DNA from: Fibrobacter sp.
GTDB taxonomy: Bacteria; Fibrobacterota; Fibrobacteria; Fibrobacterales; Fibrobacteraceae
Length of the DNA: 64,000 nucleotides
NCBI RefSeq assembly: GCF_017545445.1
Contig: NZ_JAFWOM010000027.1
Span: forward strand, 1 to 64,000
Direction of reading: 5' to 3'
The notes beneath the pieces are model-generated. The model ran no database searches and was not told where the DNA came from. It was given only the letters and a program-made list of their open reading frames with translations. Below, one piece after another: positions 17,981 through 27,276 of this stretch; position 1 is the stretch's first letter, and every line of letters starts with the position of its first letter. Both the position numbers and the translations under genes were made by a program.

Positions 17981-18073
17981 TTAGCAAGAATAGGGGTTAA
18001 ACAAAACTTGGCAGGTCACCCCACGAATACTGTGAGCACAAAGTTCTCGGTTAGTGGGTGTATTCGTATGCAT
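17981..18073 (-). CDS. 30-residue Cys-containing micropeptide ORF
   Basis: Product begins MHTNTPTNRELCAHSIRGVT and ends CQVLFNPYSC, with three cysteines. The ATG is preceded by AAGGAAGG, a strong ribosome binding site. Part of it can fold as a CGAATAC/GTATTCG hairpin (about 18023-18066), so an RNA regulatory element is an alternative. First ORF of the chain leading to the UDG-like gene. Confidence 0.4.
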   Translation of the reverse strand: MHTNTPTNRELCAHSIRGVTCQVLFNPYSC

Positions 18074-18310
18074 ATTTACCTTCCTTATGGTTTAAGACAA
18101 CATTCGAGATAAGGGTAGCATGCGCTATCCTGTGGGCTTTTAGGGCCTTTTCGGGAGATTGTCTTGGGTTGATTTGACTCAGAGCTTTTTAGCTCTTGTT
18201 ATATTCCAAATATACCATTTCTTTTTTGTTTGGCGAAACCTGAATGCTCAAAAATAAATTTGGAAATTTTCCAAAAAAGGTATATATATACAGAAAAAGG
18301 AGATAGAAAT

Positions 18311-19897
18311 ATGAAAACAAAAGAAATTGGCGAACTACGAGAGTTTTTCAAACAAGCGAAATATGAAAAATATCTTTCTATCCCTCCAATTCCTAGTGGA
18401 GGAATGAGGGTGTTTGTGGGTAGTAAAAAAATACCTAATTTAAATGCAGACAATAAATATGCTCCAGCATTTAAAAATGGTGAATTCCGCAAGGACCTCC
18501 GAAAAAAGTATAGTTCTTTAGCTTTGGACGGTAAATCTCCAGAGAACGACCCTATTGAAAAAACCATCTATTATTATTTCCCGTTTACCAAAATAAAAAA
18601 TCTCAAAGATGATGAAAAACAGCAACTCGAAGAATGGAGTACTGCGTTTTGCCAATTACTCGATATAGTAAAACCGATAGAAATTATTATTGATGGAGCA
18701 AAAACACGTAACTTCCTCGTCAACGAAATTTTTGAGGATACCGCTAAAAAAATATGGGAAATAGATGACACTTTTGATGGCAAAATCTTAAGAACTCATT
18801 TAAAAACAATTGAACCTAATTGTCAATTGGTGGGCCTTCCATTATATCGCCCTCTTTCTGAAATTGAGAAACTAGAAAATATAATTGACGAGATGGGGCA
18901 TGCTATAGCTGATGTCCATGATATTTTTGAATTCGTTGAAAATGAAGTAAATGATGAAGCAGAGGCATATTTTGATAATGCCACGTATTTTGATGGTGAA
19001 ACTCTTGCTGATAAACTAGAAGTTCAATATTCTTTACATCGTCTGTGGGAACAACTCAAGGAAATAAAATATCGCTTGACAGAAAACAAAGAGATTTCGA
19101 AAACCGATGAGTTGATTCTAAATGCTAGTATAATTGATGACATTATAGATTTTTTTGATTTTAAAAAAGATCTCATAGAATTCAAGTCAACCAAATATCA
19201 CTTGATAGAAAACAAAAAAATTTCGAAAACCGATAAGTTGATTCTAGATGCTGATATAATTGGTGATGTTATACAATCTTTTGATGTAAAGAAAGAACTC
19301 AAAGAACTCATATATCGCCTGAAGACAGACAACGAGAATGACAACGAAATTTCAAAAACCGATAAGTTGATTCTAAATGCCGGTATAATTGATGACATTA
19401 TAGATTTTTTCGATTTTAAAAAAAGAGATAATTTAATTGATGAGAATACTGATGAGAATACAATGCCTTGTGCTAAAGTGAATGCAATTATTGAATGTGT
19501 AAAAAGGCTTAGAATTTTGGATTATGAAACTAAAAAAGGTGAACTAAAATCTGTTTGTGATAATGCGATATTATTTTATATCTTGTTAGAATGGGCACTA
19601 AATGGCAAAAGTCCTGATGAAATTATTTTGAAACTTGGCATAAAAGTCAACTATGAAAGTTGCAAACCTAAAGATGATATGATTATTGATAATAATGGTA
19701 ACACAGTACTATCTCATGTATACGAGTATTTTGTCACTAACAAAACCATTCGAAATGCTCGTAACGCGAATCAAATGAAAGAACTCTTTACAAAGGACAA
19801 GAAAACCCTTTGGAAGCCCAAAAAGATTTTAGATGAAGTTCCTTACACTCATGTTTCTTGGCATCCGTATATTGACAAATCTTGGAAGAAGAATTGA
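18311..19897 (+). CDS. AT-rich protein with internal helical repeats, unknown function
   Basis: The start at 18311 follows AAGGAG at 18297-18302. The product has 528 residues. I do not recognise the N-terminal half. Residues about 255-390 contain three copies of a segment of about 45 residues with YRL-x-ENKEISKTDELIL and ASIIDDIIDFFDFKK, so the gene grew by internal duplication. Base composition is much more AT-rich than the flanking chromosomal genes, a sign of transfer. It is divergent from the UDG-like operon and may be its partner, but nothing proves it. Confidence 0.6.
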   Translation: MKTKEIGELREFFKQAKYEKYLSIPPIPSGGMRVFVGSKKIPNLNADNKYAPAFKNGEFRKDLRKKYSSLALDGKSPENDPIEKTIYYYFPFTKIKNLKDDEKQQLEEWSTAFCQLLDIVKPIEIIIDGAKTRNFLVNEIFEDTAKKIWEIDDTFDGKILRTHLKTIEPNCQLVGLPLYRPLSEIEKLENIIDEMGHAIADVHDIFEFVENEVNDEAEAYFDNATYFDGETLADKLEVQYSLHRLWEQLKEIKYRLTENKEISKTDELILNASIIDDIIDFFDFKKDLIEFKSTKYHLIENKKISKTDKLILDADIIGDVIQSFDVKKELKELIYRLKTDNENDNEISKTDKLILNAGIIDDIIDFFDFKKRDNLIDENTDENTMPCAKVNAIIECVKRLRILDYETKKGELKSVCDNAILFYILLEWALNGKSPDEIILKLGIKVNYESCKPKDDMIIDNNGNTVLSHVYEYFVTNKTIRNARNANQMKELFTKDKKTLWKPKKILDEVPYTHVSWHPYIDKSWKKN

Positions 19898-19949
19898 TTT
19901 TTTACCTCTCAAAAAACTTGGCAATACACCCAACAAATAAAGGATACTC

Positions 19950-19976
19950 ACTCCTCCCCTGCGGAGGAGTTTCCTT
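19950..19976. terminator. Bidirectional terminator hairpin
   Basis: ACTCCTCC (19950-19957) pairs with GGAGGAGT (19963-19970), flanked by pyrimidine-rich and A-rich sequence. It lies between two convergent genes. Confidence 0.65.
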
Positions 19977-20254
19977 TACCTCAACAAATAGTACTCATCC
20001 GAAAGTGCTTGCAAAGCAGTGACTCCTTCTTTCATTTTGATACTCTTGATGGCATCGAGCACGAAGTCCATGCCGTATTTGTCAATGTACGAAGCGACTA
20101 AAAATTTGAGGTCCTTTTGAACTTCCTCGATGGATGGTGCTAGAGCACTACTGCATGCGGGGCAATATCTCATACTCTTTGCAAATGATTCTGAAACTTC
20201 GAATTCGGAATTGCATTTTTCGCATCTCACTACGGCTCTTTTAAGTCTAGGCAT
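19976..20254 (-). CDS. Small zinc-ribbon protein
   Basis: A 92-residue protein. The N-terminal half has CEKCNSEFEV and CPACSS (two CxxC knuckles), a zinc ribbon; the C-terminal half is helical (LVASYIDKYGMDFVLDAIKS). The ATG is preceded by AGGAG. A nucleic-acid-binding or adaptor role is possible. The region 20255-20569 beyond it holds no gene; only a small GTTCC/GGAAC hairpin near 20345 was seen. Confidence 0.7.
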   Translation of the reverse strand: MPRLKRAVVRCEKCNSEFEVSESFAKSMRYCPACSSALAPSIEEVQKDLKFLVASYIDKYGMDFVLDAIKSIKMKEGVTALQALSDEYYLLR

Positions 20255-20569
20255 TTGAGTCTCCTATTAAGTTTTTAAAAATTCGAGTTTTCACCACCAA
20301 ATATAAGCGATACATATAAAGTTTCAAACGCTTAAAATATCAAGGTTCCAAAAAATGGAACTTCGAAAATTGCGCCCGCTCTCAAAAAATTTGTTATTTT
20401 GCATGTGTTATCCATACAGTCGCTTTTTAAGCTTCAGCAATTGAAACTTTTATTCAAAATCAAAAGTTGCAAGAAATATGTCCTGCAAAAAAATCGCTTT
20501 GATTGTACTCCTTTTGTTCTTAAATTTGCGGTATCCAAAGTAAATTAATTATCATAAAAAGGAATGCTT

Positions 20570-21202
20570 ATGTCCGTTATAGTCAATCCCAAGAAGCCCG
20601 CCCAGCCCCAGACCGAGGGCGAAATGACCGCAAAGAGAGCCGCTGCCGAAATGGGGACATTCGTTGACCCGCGTGACAGTACAGAATACAAGACCTGCAA
20701 AATCGGTAACCAGGTATGGCTCGCCGAAAATCTAAAATTCGAGTTAAATTCCGATGACTGTGTAGCCTACGATGACGATTACCAGTACTTCGACAAATAC
20801 GGTTATCTGTATAACGAAAAAGGCTTGGAAGAAGCGATTCCCGAAGGTTGGCACTTGCCGACAAGAAAGGAATGGGAAACGATGATCCGCTTTGCCAAAA
20901 AAGATTCCCGCTGCAAGGACGTTTTGAGCGTTCTCGCTTCGGAGGAATGGATCGAGTCAAGTTCCGATAAGTACGGCTTTTCCATGGTCGCTGGGGGAAT
21001 GCGCTATGACAACGATGACTTTGATTTCATTGATTTTTCGGCTCACTTCTGGTGTGTCGAAAAAACGGTTGACCCATTAAGTCACGCAATCGGTCGTAAC
21101 AAATTCTATACAAGCGTGCGTTTCGAAAATGGCGTTGACGAAAACGATGACGAGGAATATCCTGAGTACGCATCCGTCCGCTTGATTAAAGACGAGGATT
21201 AA
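20570..21202 (+). CDS. FISUMP-domain protein without signal peptide
   Basis: The start at 20570 (MSVIVNPKKPAQPQ) is favoured over 20564 by spacing from AAAAAGG. Residues about 25-205 are a FISUMP domain: DPRDSTEYKTCKIGNQVWLA, ENLKFEL, YGYLYNEKGLEEAIPEGWHL, and the final YASVRLIKDE. Unlike most members it has no lipoprotein or Sec signal, so it may act in the cytoplasm. Acidic overall. Confidence 0.8.
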   Translation: MSVIVNPKKPAQPQTEGEMTAKRAAAEMGTFVDPRDSTEYKTCKIGNQVWLAENLKFELNSDDCVAYDDDYQYFDKYGYLYNEKGLEEAIPEGWHLPTRKEWETMIRFAKKDSRCKDVLSVLASEEWIESSSDKYGFSMVAGGMRYDNDDFDFIDFSAHFWCVEKTVDPLSHAIGRNKFYTSVRFENGVDENDDEEYPEYASVRLIKDED

Positions 21203-21213
21203 GACTCAACAAT

Positions 21214-22125
21214 TTATTGTCCGCTATAAACTTTCGCGGCCCGTTCAAACTCTTCCTTGAACCAGAGCCTTAAATCTCGCGGCTCCAATATTTCGGCTTC
21301 GGCAAGGAACTGCGGGAAGTAGATTTTCGCGAGTTTTTCGGAACACTCGAAAGTGTAATCGCCAGCACCACAAACTTCTGCACCATCTATTTTCGGGCGG
21401 TTCGTCGTGAGCTTGTTGTAACGCTCCGCACCTTTCTCCGTCAATCGAACTTTAACACTTTGCCCGTAACAGAGGAACGGATCGAAATGTTCGCGGTACA
21501 GATCAACCTGATGCGAAAGCTCAAAATTTTCGCAATGGTACGCTTCGCTTTCTAGATCGGCGGCGACACCCCTGATATGGCAAAGGCGTAACGAATGGAA
21601 ACGGCTTGGCACAAGCTTACTCACATTGCCATCGCACACAACGATATAGGCACGCACTTGCGAAGACGAAAAAGCCAAAAAACATGGCGAAACGTTTTTC
21701 ACGTCACCGCGATAGTTCAGCGTCACGTTTACCCGCTTTTCCATAGCATTCAATAGTTTATTCAAATCATCGCCGAAGATAAAGCATTCACGTTTACCGC
21801 GAGGCAAGTTGACATAACATTCAAAGTAATAGCGGCAAAGAGTCGCCACCTTGATATTACGGGCACTTGCTAAGTTATTCGCATAATTCGCAAAACTTTC
21901 GCCAGTCTTCGAAAGCGAGAACTGTAGCGGTGCGACAGTCTTGTACAAAGTATCATCCATCGCAAGTTGGGCTACATCTGGCACGGGGAACTCCGCATAG
22001 CGGGCAAGAATGCGGTTACACAAGTCGCCAATCCCCTTGAGCCCATAATCTTCGACGTCGAGTTCCATCTGGCTACGCAGCAAATGCGACGATGCCACCT
22101 TAATTTTCTGAGATACGCTAATCAT
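21214..22125 (-). CDS. WYL-domain transcriptional regulator-like protein
   Basis: A 303-residue protein. Residues about 125-190 match a WYL domain (VNVTLNYRGDVKNVSPCFLA, then RAYIVVCDG and RFHSLRLCHIRG), and residues 220-300 resemble the WCX extension. The N-terminal part has no obvious winged helix, so DNA binding may be weak or indirect. WYL proteins sense ligands and often control defence or stress genes. Confidence 0.72.
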   Translation of the reverse strand: MISVSQKIKVASSHLLRSQMELDVEDYGLKGIGDLCNRILARYAEFPVPDVAQLAMDDTLYKTVAPLQFSLSKTGESFANYANNLASARNIKVATLCRYYFECYVNLPRGKRECFIFGDDLNKLLNAMEKRVNVTLNYRGDVKNVSPCFLAFSSSQVRAYIVVCDGNVSKLVPSRFHSLRLCHIRGVAADLESEAYHCENFELSHQVDLYREHFDPFLCYGQSVKVRLTEKGAERYNKLTTNRPKIDGAEVCGAGDYTFECSEKLAKIYFPQFLAEAEILEPRDLRLWFKEEFERAAKVYSGQ

Positions 22126-22380
22126 ACCCTAAAGATAATTTCAATTGTAGAGCTTTTGTGCAATTGCAGCCAAAATTTAAAAGTTCCAGTTTTTACAGCA
22201 ACATCCGCGATTTCATGCATTTTTAGCCCAATTTGCTCAAACACACACTTTTTTAAAAGTTCCAACTTTCAGAACGCAAAAATATTGCCTATTTGAGCAC
22301 GTATAAAAATCTGTTAAATTAAACGCAAAAGAGATTGCCACGCCCTTGGCACGCAATGACAACATCAAAAGGAGGCCAAA

Positions 22381-22719
22381 ATGGCTGCTACAAAATCACA
22401 AATCAAAGCAATCGAACCGGAAATTGAAAACGTCACTGACGAAGATGCCGAAGAATCCATGGGCATTTTCGAAAGCATTATCGATATTGCACACGACCTG
22501 TTTCCAAAGGCAGTCGAAGATGGCTTGGAACGCGTCGCCAACTACATGGAAGAAATCGGCCCCTCGTGGGAAGCAGGCTGCGACCGAATTTATAACAAAG
22601 TCATGAATTTTCTAGATGGAGCAGAAGAGGCGACCATGAACGCTATCGACAAGTTGCAACACAGCCCCGTCGGTGCGGCCATTGACCAAATTTACGAAAA
22701 GAACCACCGCGACGATTAA
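22381..22719 (+). CDS. Small acidic helical protein, unknown function
   Basis: A 112-residue product with a strong ribosome binding site (AAAGGAGG) before the ATG. It has no membrane segment, is acidic and predicted all-helical (IFESIIDIAHDLFPKAVEDG). Family not recognised. It converges with the BatD-like gene 8 bases away. Confidence 0.55.
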   Translation: MAATKSQIKAIEPEIENVTDEDAEESMGIFESIIDIAHDLFPKAVEDGLERVANYMEEIGPSWEAGCDRIYNKVMNFLDGAEEATMNAIDKLQHSPVGAAIDQIYEKNHRDD

Positions 22720-22727
22720 CTGCGACA

Positions 22728-23744
22728 CTATTTTTTCACAGAAGTCTTCGCGGCCTCTTTCTTCTGCTGTTCTTCTTCCGGCATCGGTTTCGTATCTTCG
22801 AGCAGGCGGTCGGCCCATTCCATCCAGAACGTGCAGCGTTCCGCTTCAAGCTTCATCTTCGCGAACTTCACCGGTTCGGTTTCGACGGCAAGCGTCACGA
22901 CGGATTCCTTGTACGCCTGCGGAAGCCCTGCCACATGCGACATGCGCTTCTTGAGTTCGGCGACGGTCGCATCGAGAATATCGACTTCAAAACGCCTTTC
23001 AATGTAACGGCGAGTGATGAACCCGAGCGACATGAAGTAATCACCCTGATTGCCTTCGGCGAGGTAATTCCTGTTGCGCAGATTCTTGAGCGCAAGCACG
23101 GCCTCTTCGTATGGCGGCAGCTGCGGAGCTTCGCCACGCTTTGCAAATTTCTTATGCAAGAACCATCCAAGGAACACGAGCAAGGCAACGCCAAGCACTA
23201 CAAAAAGAATATAGAGCCACTGCGGAAGTCTCGGGTCGCTCATCGGGTCTTCGACTTCAATAATGTCCGCCTCTTCGCCGTTCGTGCGTGCAGAGACCTT
23301 GACCGCGACGGGGTCCGTGTGCGTCTTGATAGTATCCGTGCCAACGATGGCATTCACCTCTTGCGGGGCAATCAAAAAGTCGCCGCCCACGAACGTGTTG
23401 AGCGTCGCAAGCCAAGTGAACTTCGCCATCCCCTTGGGCATGCCCTCGGTAATTTTCTCGTTTTTCATTTCCTTGACTTCAAAACTGCCAAGGTTCCCGA
23501 CAAAGCTCGGCAAATCGACAATGGCGTTTTCAGGCGCCGTGACCTGGATTTCGTAATTGAACTTGTCGCCAATAAAAACCTGCGCGTTATCGACATTCGC
23601 CTTGACCGACAAATCAAAAGCATGGGCAGAAACTGCCAAAAACGCAAATACCACTAAAAAAGCTGCGTGAAAAAATCCGCTTCTCTGCGAAATACCACGA
23701 CCATCCATTCTATTTTGCGCTTCAAAAACATTCATTCGTGACAT
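22728..23744 (-). CDS. BatD-like membrane protein
   Basis: A 338-residue protein. A signal segment (FFHAAFLVVFAFLAVSAHAF) is followed by an extracytoplasmic beta-rich domain (VKANVDNAQVFIGDKFNYEI, typical of BatD/DUF4381-related oxygen-tolerance proteins), one membrane helix (LYILFVVLGVALLVFLGWFL, about residues 178-200) and a cytoplasmic helical domain. Family roles concern envelope stress and partner MoxR ATPases; none are visible here. Confidence 0.7.
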   Translation of the reverse strand: MSRMNVFEAQNRMDGRGISQRSGFFHAAFLVVFAFLAVSAHAFDLSVKANVDNAQVFIGDKFNYEIQVTAPENAIVDLPSFVGNLGSFEVKEMKNEKITEGMPKGMAKFTWLATLNTFVGGDFLIAPQEVNAIVGTDTIKTHTDPVAVKVSARTNGEEADIIEVEDPMSDPRLPQWLYILFVVLGVALLVFLGWFLHKKFAKRGEAPQLPPYEEAVLALKNLRNRNYLAEGNQGDYFMSLGFITRRYIERRFEVDILDATVAELKKRMSHVAGLPQAYKESVVTLAVETEPVKFAKMKLEAERCTFWMEWADRLLEDTKPMPEEEQQKKEAAKTSVKK

Positions 23745-23860
23745 AAAAACCTCTGTGGCAAAGAATATACAAAAAAATAAAGCTCTTGCACAAGTAAAAC
23801 CGGGTTCACCGCCAAAAGTCCGTAGTGCACCTTTTGTATATTGTACAAAAAGGAGGGATT

Positions 23861-24538
23861 ATGCAAGACAACGCTCCAAATGGAGAAAAACTACTCCTTT
23901 CGCTTAAGTTTTTTGCTGTTTTACTAGTAATTTTCAGCATTGCAGACTGCATCATACTAGCAACCGCTCTAGAAGATATCAATGGCAAAGCCGCTTTATT
24001 CATGTTTACCTTCTTTATGCCATGCTTTTTTATTACCATTGTTGCGGCATTCATTTCTCGCCTGTTCTGGCTTTTGTGGATTTTCCGTGCCGAAGCAAAC
24101 TTGCGGGAAGTAGCGACCACGACATTTTCCCCGTGGATAGCCGTCTTCTTTTCTTTCTTCCCGATAATGGACGCTTTCATTCTCAGAGATATCGTCCAAA
24201 ACACGGAACGACAACTTGACGCAAAACAACCGAATAACCCCACAACCCCCATCAACTTGAAACCGGTTTATATTGCATTCGCATTTTTAGCCGTCAATAT
24301 CTGCTGTGCTTTCTTACTCTACTCAAACCACTTAAGCACCACATTCCCGATTAGCATTACCACCGGCACAATCATCATCGCCGGCATAATAATTTGCCTT
24401 GTCCGGGTCATCAAACCGTTCCTGAAAAAAGAACAGCAACTATTTCAAATTCACGAGAACGAAATATTGAACACATTGAAAAAGAAGGTAGATGAAGTCT
24501 TGCACAACCGCAAAATAGAAGAAGCGAAGTTTGAGTAG
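23861..24538 (+). CDS. DUF4328-like membrane protein
   Basis: The start at 23861 follows AAGGAGGG. The 225-residue product has about six hydrophobic segments and the motif FRAEANLREVATTTFSPWIA followed by a hydrophobic loop, matching DUF4328 proteins. The C-terminal tail is basic and helical (EILNTLKKKVDEVLHNRKIE). A paralogue lies at 41393-42196 with the same layout and the same MQDN start. Function unknown. Confidence 0.7.
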   Translation: MQDNAPNGEKLLLSLKFFAVLLVIFSIADCIILATALEDINGKAALFMFTFFMPCFFITIVAAFISRLFWLLWIFRAEANLREVATTTFSPWIAVFFSFFPIMDAFILRDIVQNTERQLDAKQPNNPTTPINLKPVYIAFAFLAVNICCAFLLYSNHLSTTFPISITTGTIIIAGIIICLVRVIKPFLKKEQQLFQIHENEILNTLKKKVDEVLHNRKIEEAKFE

Positions 24539-24540
24539 GA

Positions 24541-24789
24541 GTTAGGTTATAGGTTTTAGGGGTTAGGTATGAGCTCGCACCCTTACGGGTGCTTTGGGGT
24601 ATGGGGTTAGGAACGTCATTCCGAACAGTGTCGCTACACACGTCATCCTGACCCTGGAGCGTAGTGATAGGGGAAGGATCCAGTGAAATCTTGTAATGCG
24701 AACACAAGACTTGACTGGATCCCTCGTCGCTTTGCTTCTCGGGATGACGGAGAAGCATTAACAAATAACTAATGGCTAATGACTATTGA
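24541..24789. repeat. Intergenic repeat block
   Basis: It holds GTTAGG-type low-complexity repeats, a small CACCCTTACGGGTG hairpin, and an inverted pair GGATCCAGT...ACTGGATCC around a CTTGTAATGCG core, ending in CGGGATGACGG. Related pieces lie at 640-710, 28640-28690, 35283-35330 and 40925-40960. There is no gene. Confidence 0.7.
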
Positions 24790-25350
24790 CTAACCACTAA
24801 TCACTTTTTTCAACATTCTCTGGCTGCGTAGTGCGACGGTCGGGTGTTCCCTGTAAATCGAGGCAAAAAACTTTGAATACGGGATTTCGCAAGCGGCAAG
24901 TTCATGCATCGCGGCTTTCGCCTTCTGCTTCCCTACTTCCTTGAAAGCATACGCATCCGCCTCGTATTCTTGAGTCCAGCAATACCAATTGAAAAACCAC
25001 TTGAACGGAATCGCTACCAAATGCAGCCACAGCACCGCTTCGAAAAAACTTACATGCCAGCGCTTGAGCAACGCCACAAAGAACCACACTGCCACCATGC
25101 ACAACGCAACCTTCATCAAGTTCCGCAACACCGCATGGTGCAACGCCTTGTGCCCTTCTTCGTGCTTCTCTACGAATAAGCTATTCGGAGGATCGCTGCG
25201 ATTCTCTGGCAAAGGCACAAAGTCGTTCACTAGCGGAATCAATCGCAAAACCGCAAACACGCCACCGCGCAACTGCGTAAGCCTGCGTTCGCGAATTTCA
25301 ATCGCAATCCGTGCGGCAACCTCCACACAAAGTAAAATATACAACAACAT
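24790..25350 (-). CDS. Short M48-like metalloprotease
   Basis: This 186-residue protein has HEEGH at 63-67 (zinc motif HExxH) and EYEAD at about 128-132, where the third ligand is expected. Two hydrophobic stretches lie between them. It is much shorter than HtpX and lacks the usual N-terminal membrane helices, though the N-terminus is hydrophobic. Probably a small membrane-associated peptidase. Confidence 0.65.
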   Translation of the reverse strand: MLLYILLCVEVAARIAIEIRERRLTQLRGGVFAVLRLIPLVNDFVPLPENRSDPPNSLFVEKHEEGHKALHHAVLRNLMKVALCMVAVWFFVALLKRWHVSFFEAVLWLHLVAIPFKWFFNWYCWTQEYEADAYAFKEVGKQKAKAAMHELAACEIPYSKFFASIYREHPTVALRSQRMLKKVISG

Positions 25351-25379
25351 AACAGAAAAAATCCGCGCAGTTCACACGC

Positions 25380-27248
25380 CTAAGCGAGATTCTTCACAAA
25401 CGCATTCAAACGCTTGGTAGCTTCTTCGAACCGCACCTTTTCCCATTCCATGAATCCCTTATCGATCGGATGTGCGCTATCGTAATCATCAAAAATTTGG
25501 CGACCACGTTCGTTATCGCGATCAAGGCCATGGCTCACATTCTCGAACCAATCCCTGCCAAGCTGCCTAAAACGCTTTACCAAATCGTCTAGGGTTTCGG
25601 GTAAATTAACAACCCTTGCAATTTCTTTATTCGTATCCGTTAGGAGCTTGCGCAACTCGCGCGGAGACTGCTTCAAAAGCGATTCATCCCCTTCGACCAA
25701 CGAAAGCATCAAATCGAACACGTAGTATTCCAAATAATCGGTATATGTCTTGATGGCATCCTGACGTACTCGTTCACGCAAAAAATTTTCGCCAAGCCCG
25801 TCGATATCGTTTTTAGTATAAACGTCCTTGACCTTCGATACCTGCAAACGGTTGTACGCATCAAATACAAGGCGGGCCGTCTCGGAATTGTAAATGGAAT
25901 AGAAAGTCGATGACACAAGTCCCTTTCCACGTACGCCATACTTATACGCATTGCGGTCGAGCGCATATGCGTTCTTCGCATAATTCCAGCCCGGCACAAT
26001 CTCGTTCAACCGTGGAGCCACACCCACCAATTGCGGGTCGCCCGCGTGAATCAACGAGAACGGGAACTTAAGCCGCTGCGGCAAAGTCGTAAGACCGCTT
26101 GCAATCAAAGTGAACGGCGACTCGCGGAAATTCGAGGGGAACTTAATATTCACACCAAGCCCGAAGAACATCCCCTGCCCAGGCATCACTTCCTGGTCCG
26201 GCATGCGGCCTGTGTGGTTACTGCCGACATTCGCGCCATAGCCCAAGTTGCCGCATCCTTCCGGCCAAAGCGCCGCAATCAACAGCGAATGGTGGTGCAT
26301 CTGCGTCATCGGCCCCATGTACGAACTGTTGACTTCACCCTCTTCGATATGGCAGCACGGAGCAATGATAGAAGACTTCACAATCGCCTTGCTCCCTACC
26401 TTGCAACGGCTCATCAACACGGAGTTCTGCACTTCGGCACCCGTATGCACCTTCACGCCCATCTGCACGTCCGTGTTTTCAAGAATCACGGAATCATAGA
26501 CATGGCTTGACTCTTCGAGCGAACTCATGATGATGGAATTGCGAATCTTTGCAGCCCCTTCGACGCGGGCATGTTGCCCAATCCAGCTATTGCGGATAAT
26601 GTTCGTATTCGAAACAACTGCGCCCTTCCCCACAATCCCGAACGGCAGCGCAAGCTCGGACCTGAATGTCTTGAGCATTTCCACGAACGAATCCTGGACG
26701 CTCTGTTCTGCCTTGTGGAACAGCTGCAAATCGACAAGCTCCGTCGTAATTTCCGGGAAAACGAACACTTCACGTCCCCCCATCTCGTTACCGACATTGA
26801 TGGAAGAACCTACCATGTAATTGATTTTGCCACTACTTACAAGCGTGCCCACGTTCTGCACGACCGCACTGCTACGCACAAGAACATTGCTCAGCGTAGA
26901 GACCTTGTAAATCAGCGCGTTCTCGATAATGCAGTTGTGCACCATGCAATCGTAAATGCCTGTCGCGACAGAAACATCGCCCGGCAGAAGAAGCGTGCCG
27001 AAGAACTTCGGAAGGCGCACATCGCCCATGAAACTCGAACGGAAAATCCTATTCGGGTCAAAATCCGGCTCGACCAGCACCTTGGACCAGTCATCGCAGC
27101 TGTTCCCATTTTTCTCTAAAATCTGGATTTCGAACGCCGTCATCGGACGGTATTTGTTCGTCAAAGTCTTAATAACTTTAAAATTTTCGACCGAAGTCGC
27201 CAAAACACTGCTCTTCAGCACTTTTTTTAATTTTAACAATCGCTGCAT
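25380..27248 (-). CDS. DUF4954 left-handed beta-helix protein
   Basis: The 622-residue product resembles DUF4954. The N-terminal half (about 85-330) has hexapeptide-like turns (VGKGAVVSNTNIIRNSWIGQ and SSIIAPCCHIEEGEVNSSYM), as in sugar-nucleotide acyl- or nucleotidyltransferases. The C-terminal half is helical. No signal peptide. The substrate is unknown. Confidence 0.75.
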   Translation of the reverse strand: MQRLLKLKKVLKSSVLATSVENFKVIKTLTNKYRPMTAFEIQILEKNGNSCDDWSKVLVEPDFDPNRIFRSSFMGDVRLPKFFGTLLLPGDVSVATGIYDCMVHNCIIENALIYKVSTLSNVLVRSSAVVQNVGTLVSSGKINYMVGSSINVGNEMGGREVFVFPEITTELVDLQLFHKAEQSVQDSFVEMLKTFRSELALPFGIVGKGAVVSNTNIIRNSWIGQHARVEGAAKIRNSIIMSSLEESSHVYDSVILENTDVQMGVKVHTGAEVQNSVLMSRCKVGSKAIVKSSIIAPCCHIEEGEVNSSYMGPMTQMHHHSLLIAALWPEGCGNLGYGANVGSNHTGRMPDQEVMPGQGMFFGLGVNIKFPSNFRESPFTLIASGLTTLPQRLKFPFSLIHAGDPQLVGVAPRLNEIVPGWNYAKNAYALDRNAYKYGVRGKGLVSSTFYSIYNSETARLVFDAYNRLQVSKVKDVYTKNDIDGLGENFLRERVRQDAIKTYTDYLEYYVFDLMLSLVEGDESLLKQSPRELRKLLTDTNKEIARVVNLPETLDDLVKRFRQLGRDWFENVSHGLDRDNERGRQIFDDYDSAHPIDKGFMEWEKVRFEEATKRLNAFVKNLA

Positions 27249-27276
27249 AGCTAAAAAATAGACTAAATTAGAGGCG

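Noticed and set aside
18003-18075. tmRNA or other known structured RNA
   Set aside because: No tRNA-like ends or tag-encoding frame; only a local inverted repeat was seen.
26031-27119. Plus-strand ORFs opposite the DUF4954 gene
   Set aside because: Shadows of a well-supported minus-strand gene with beta-helix motifs.
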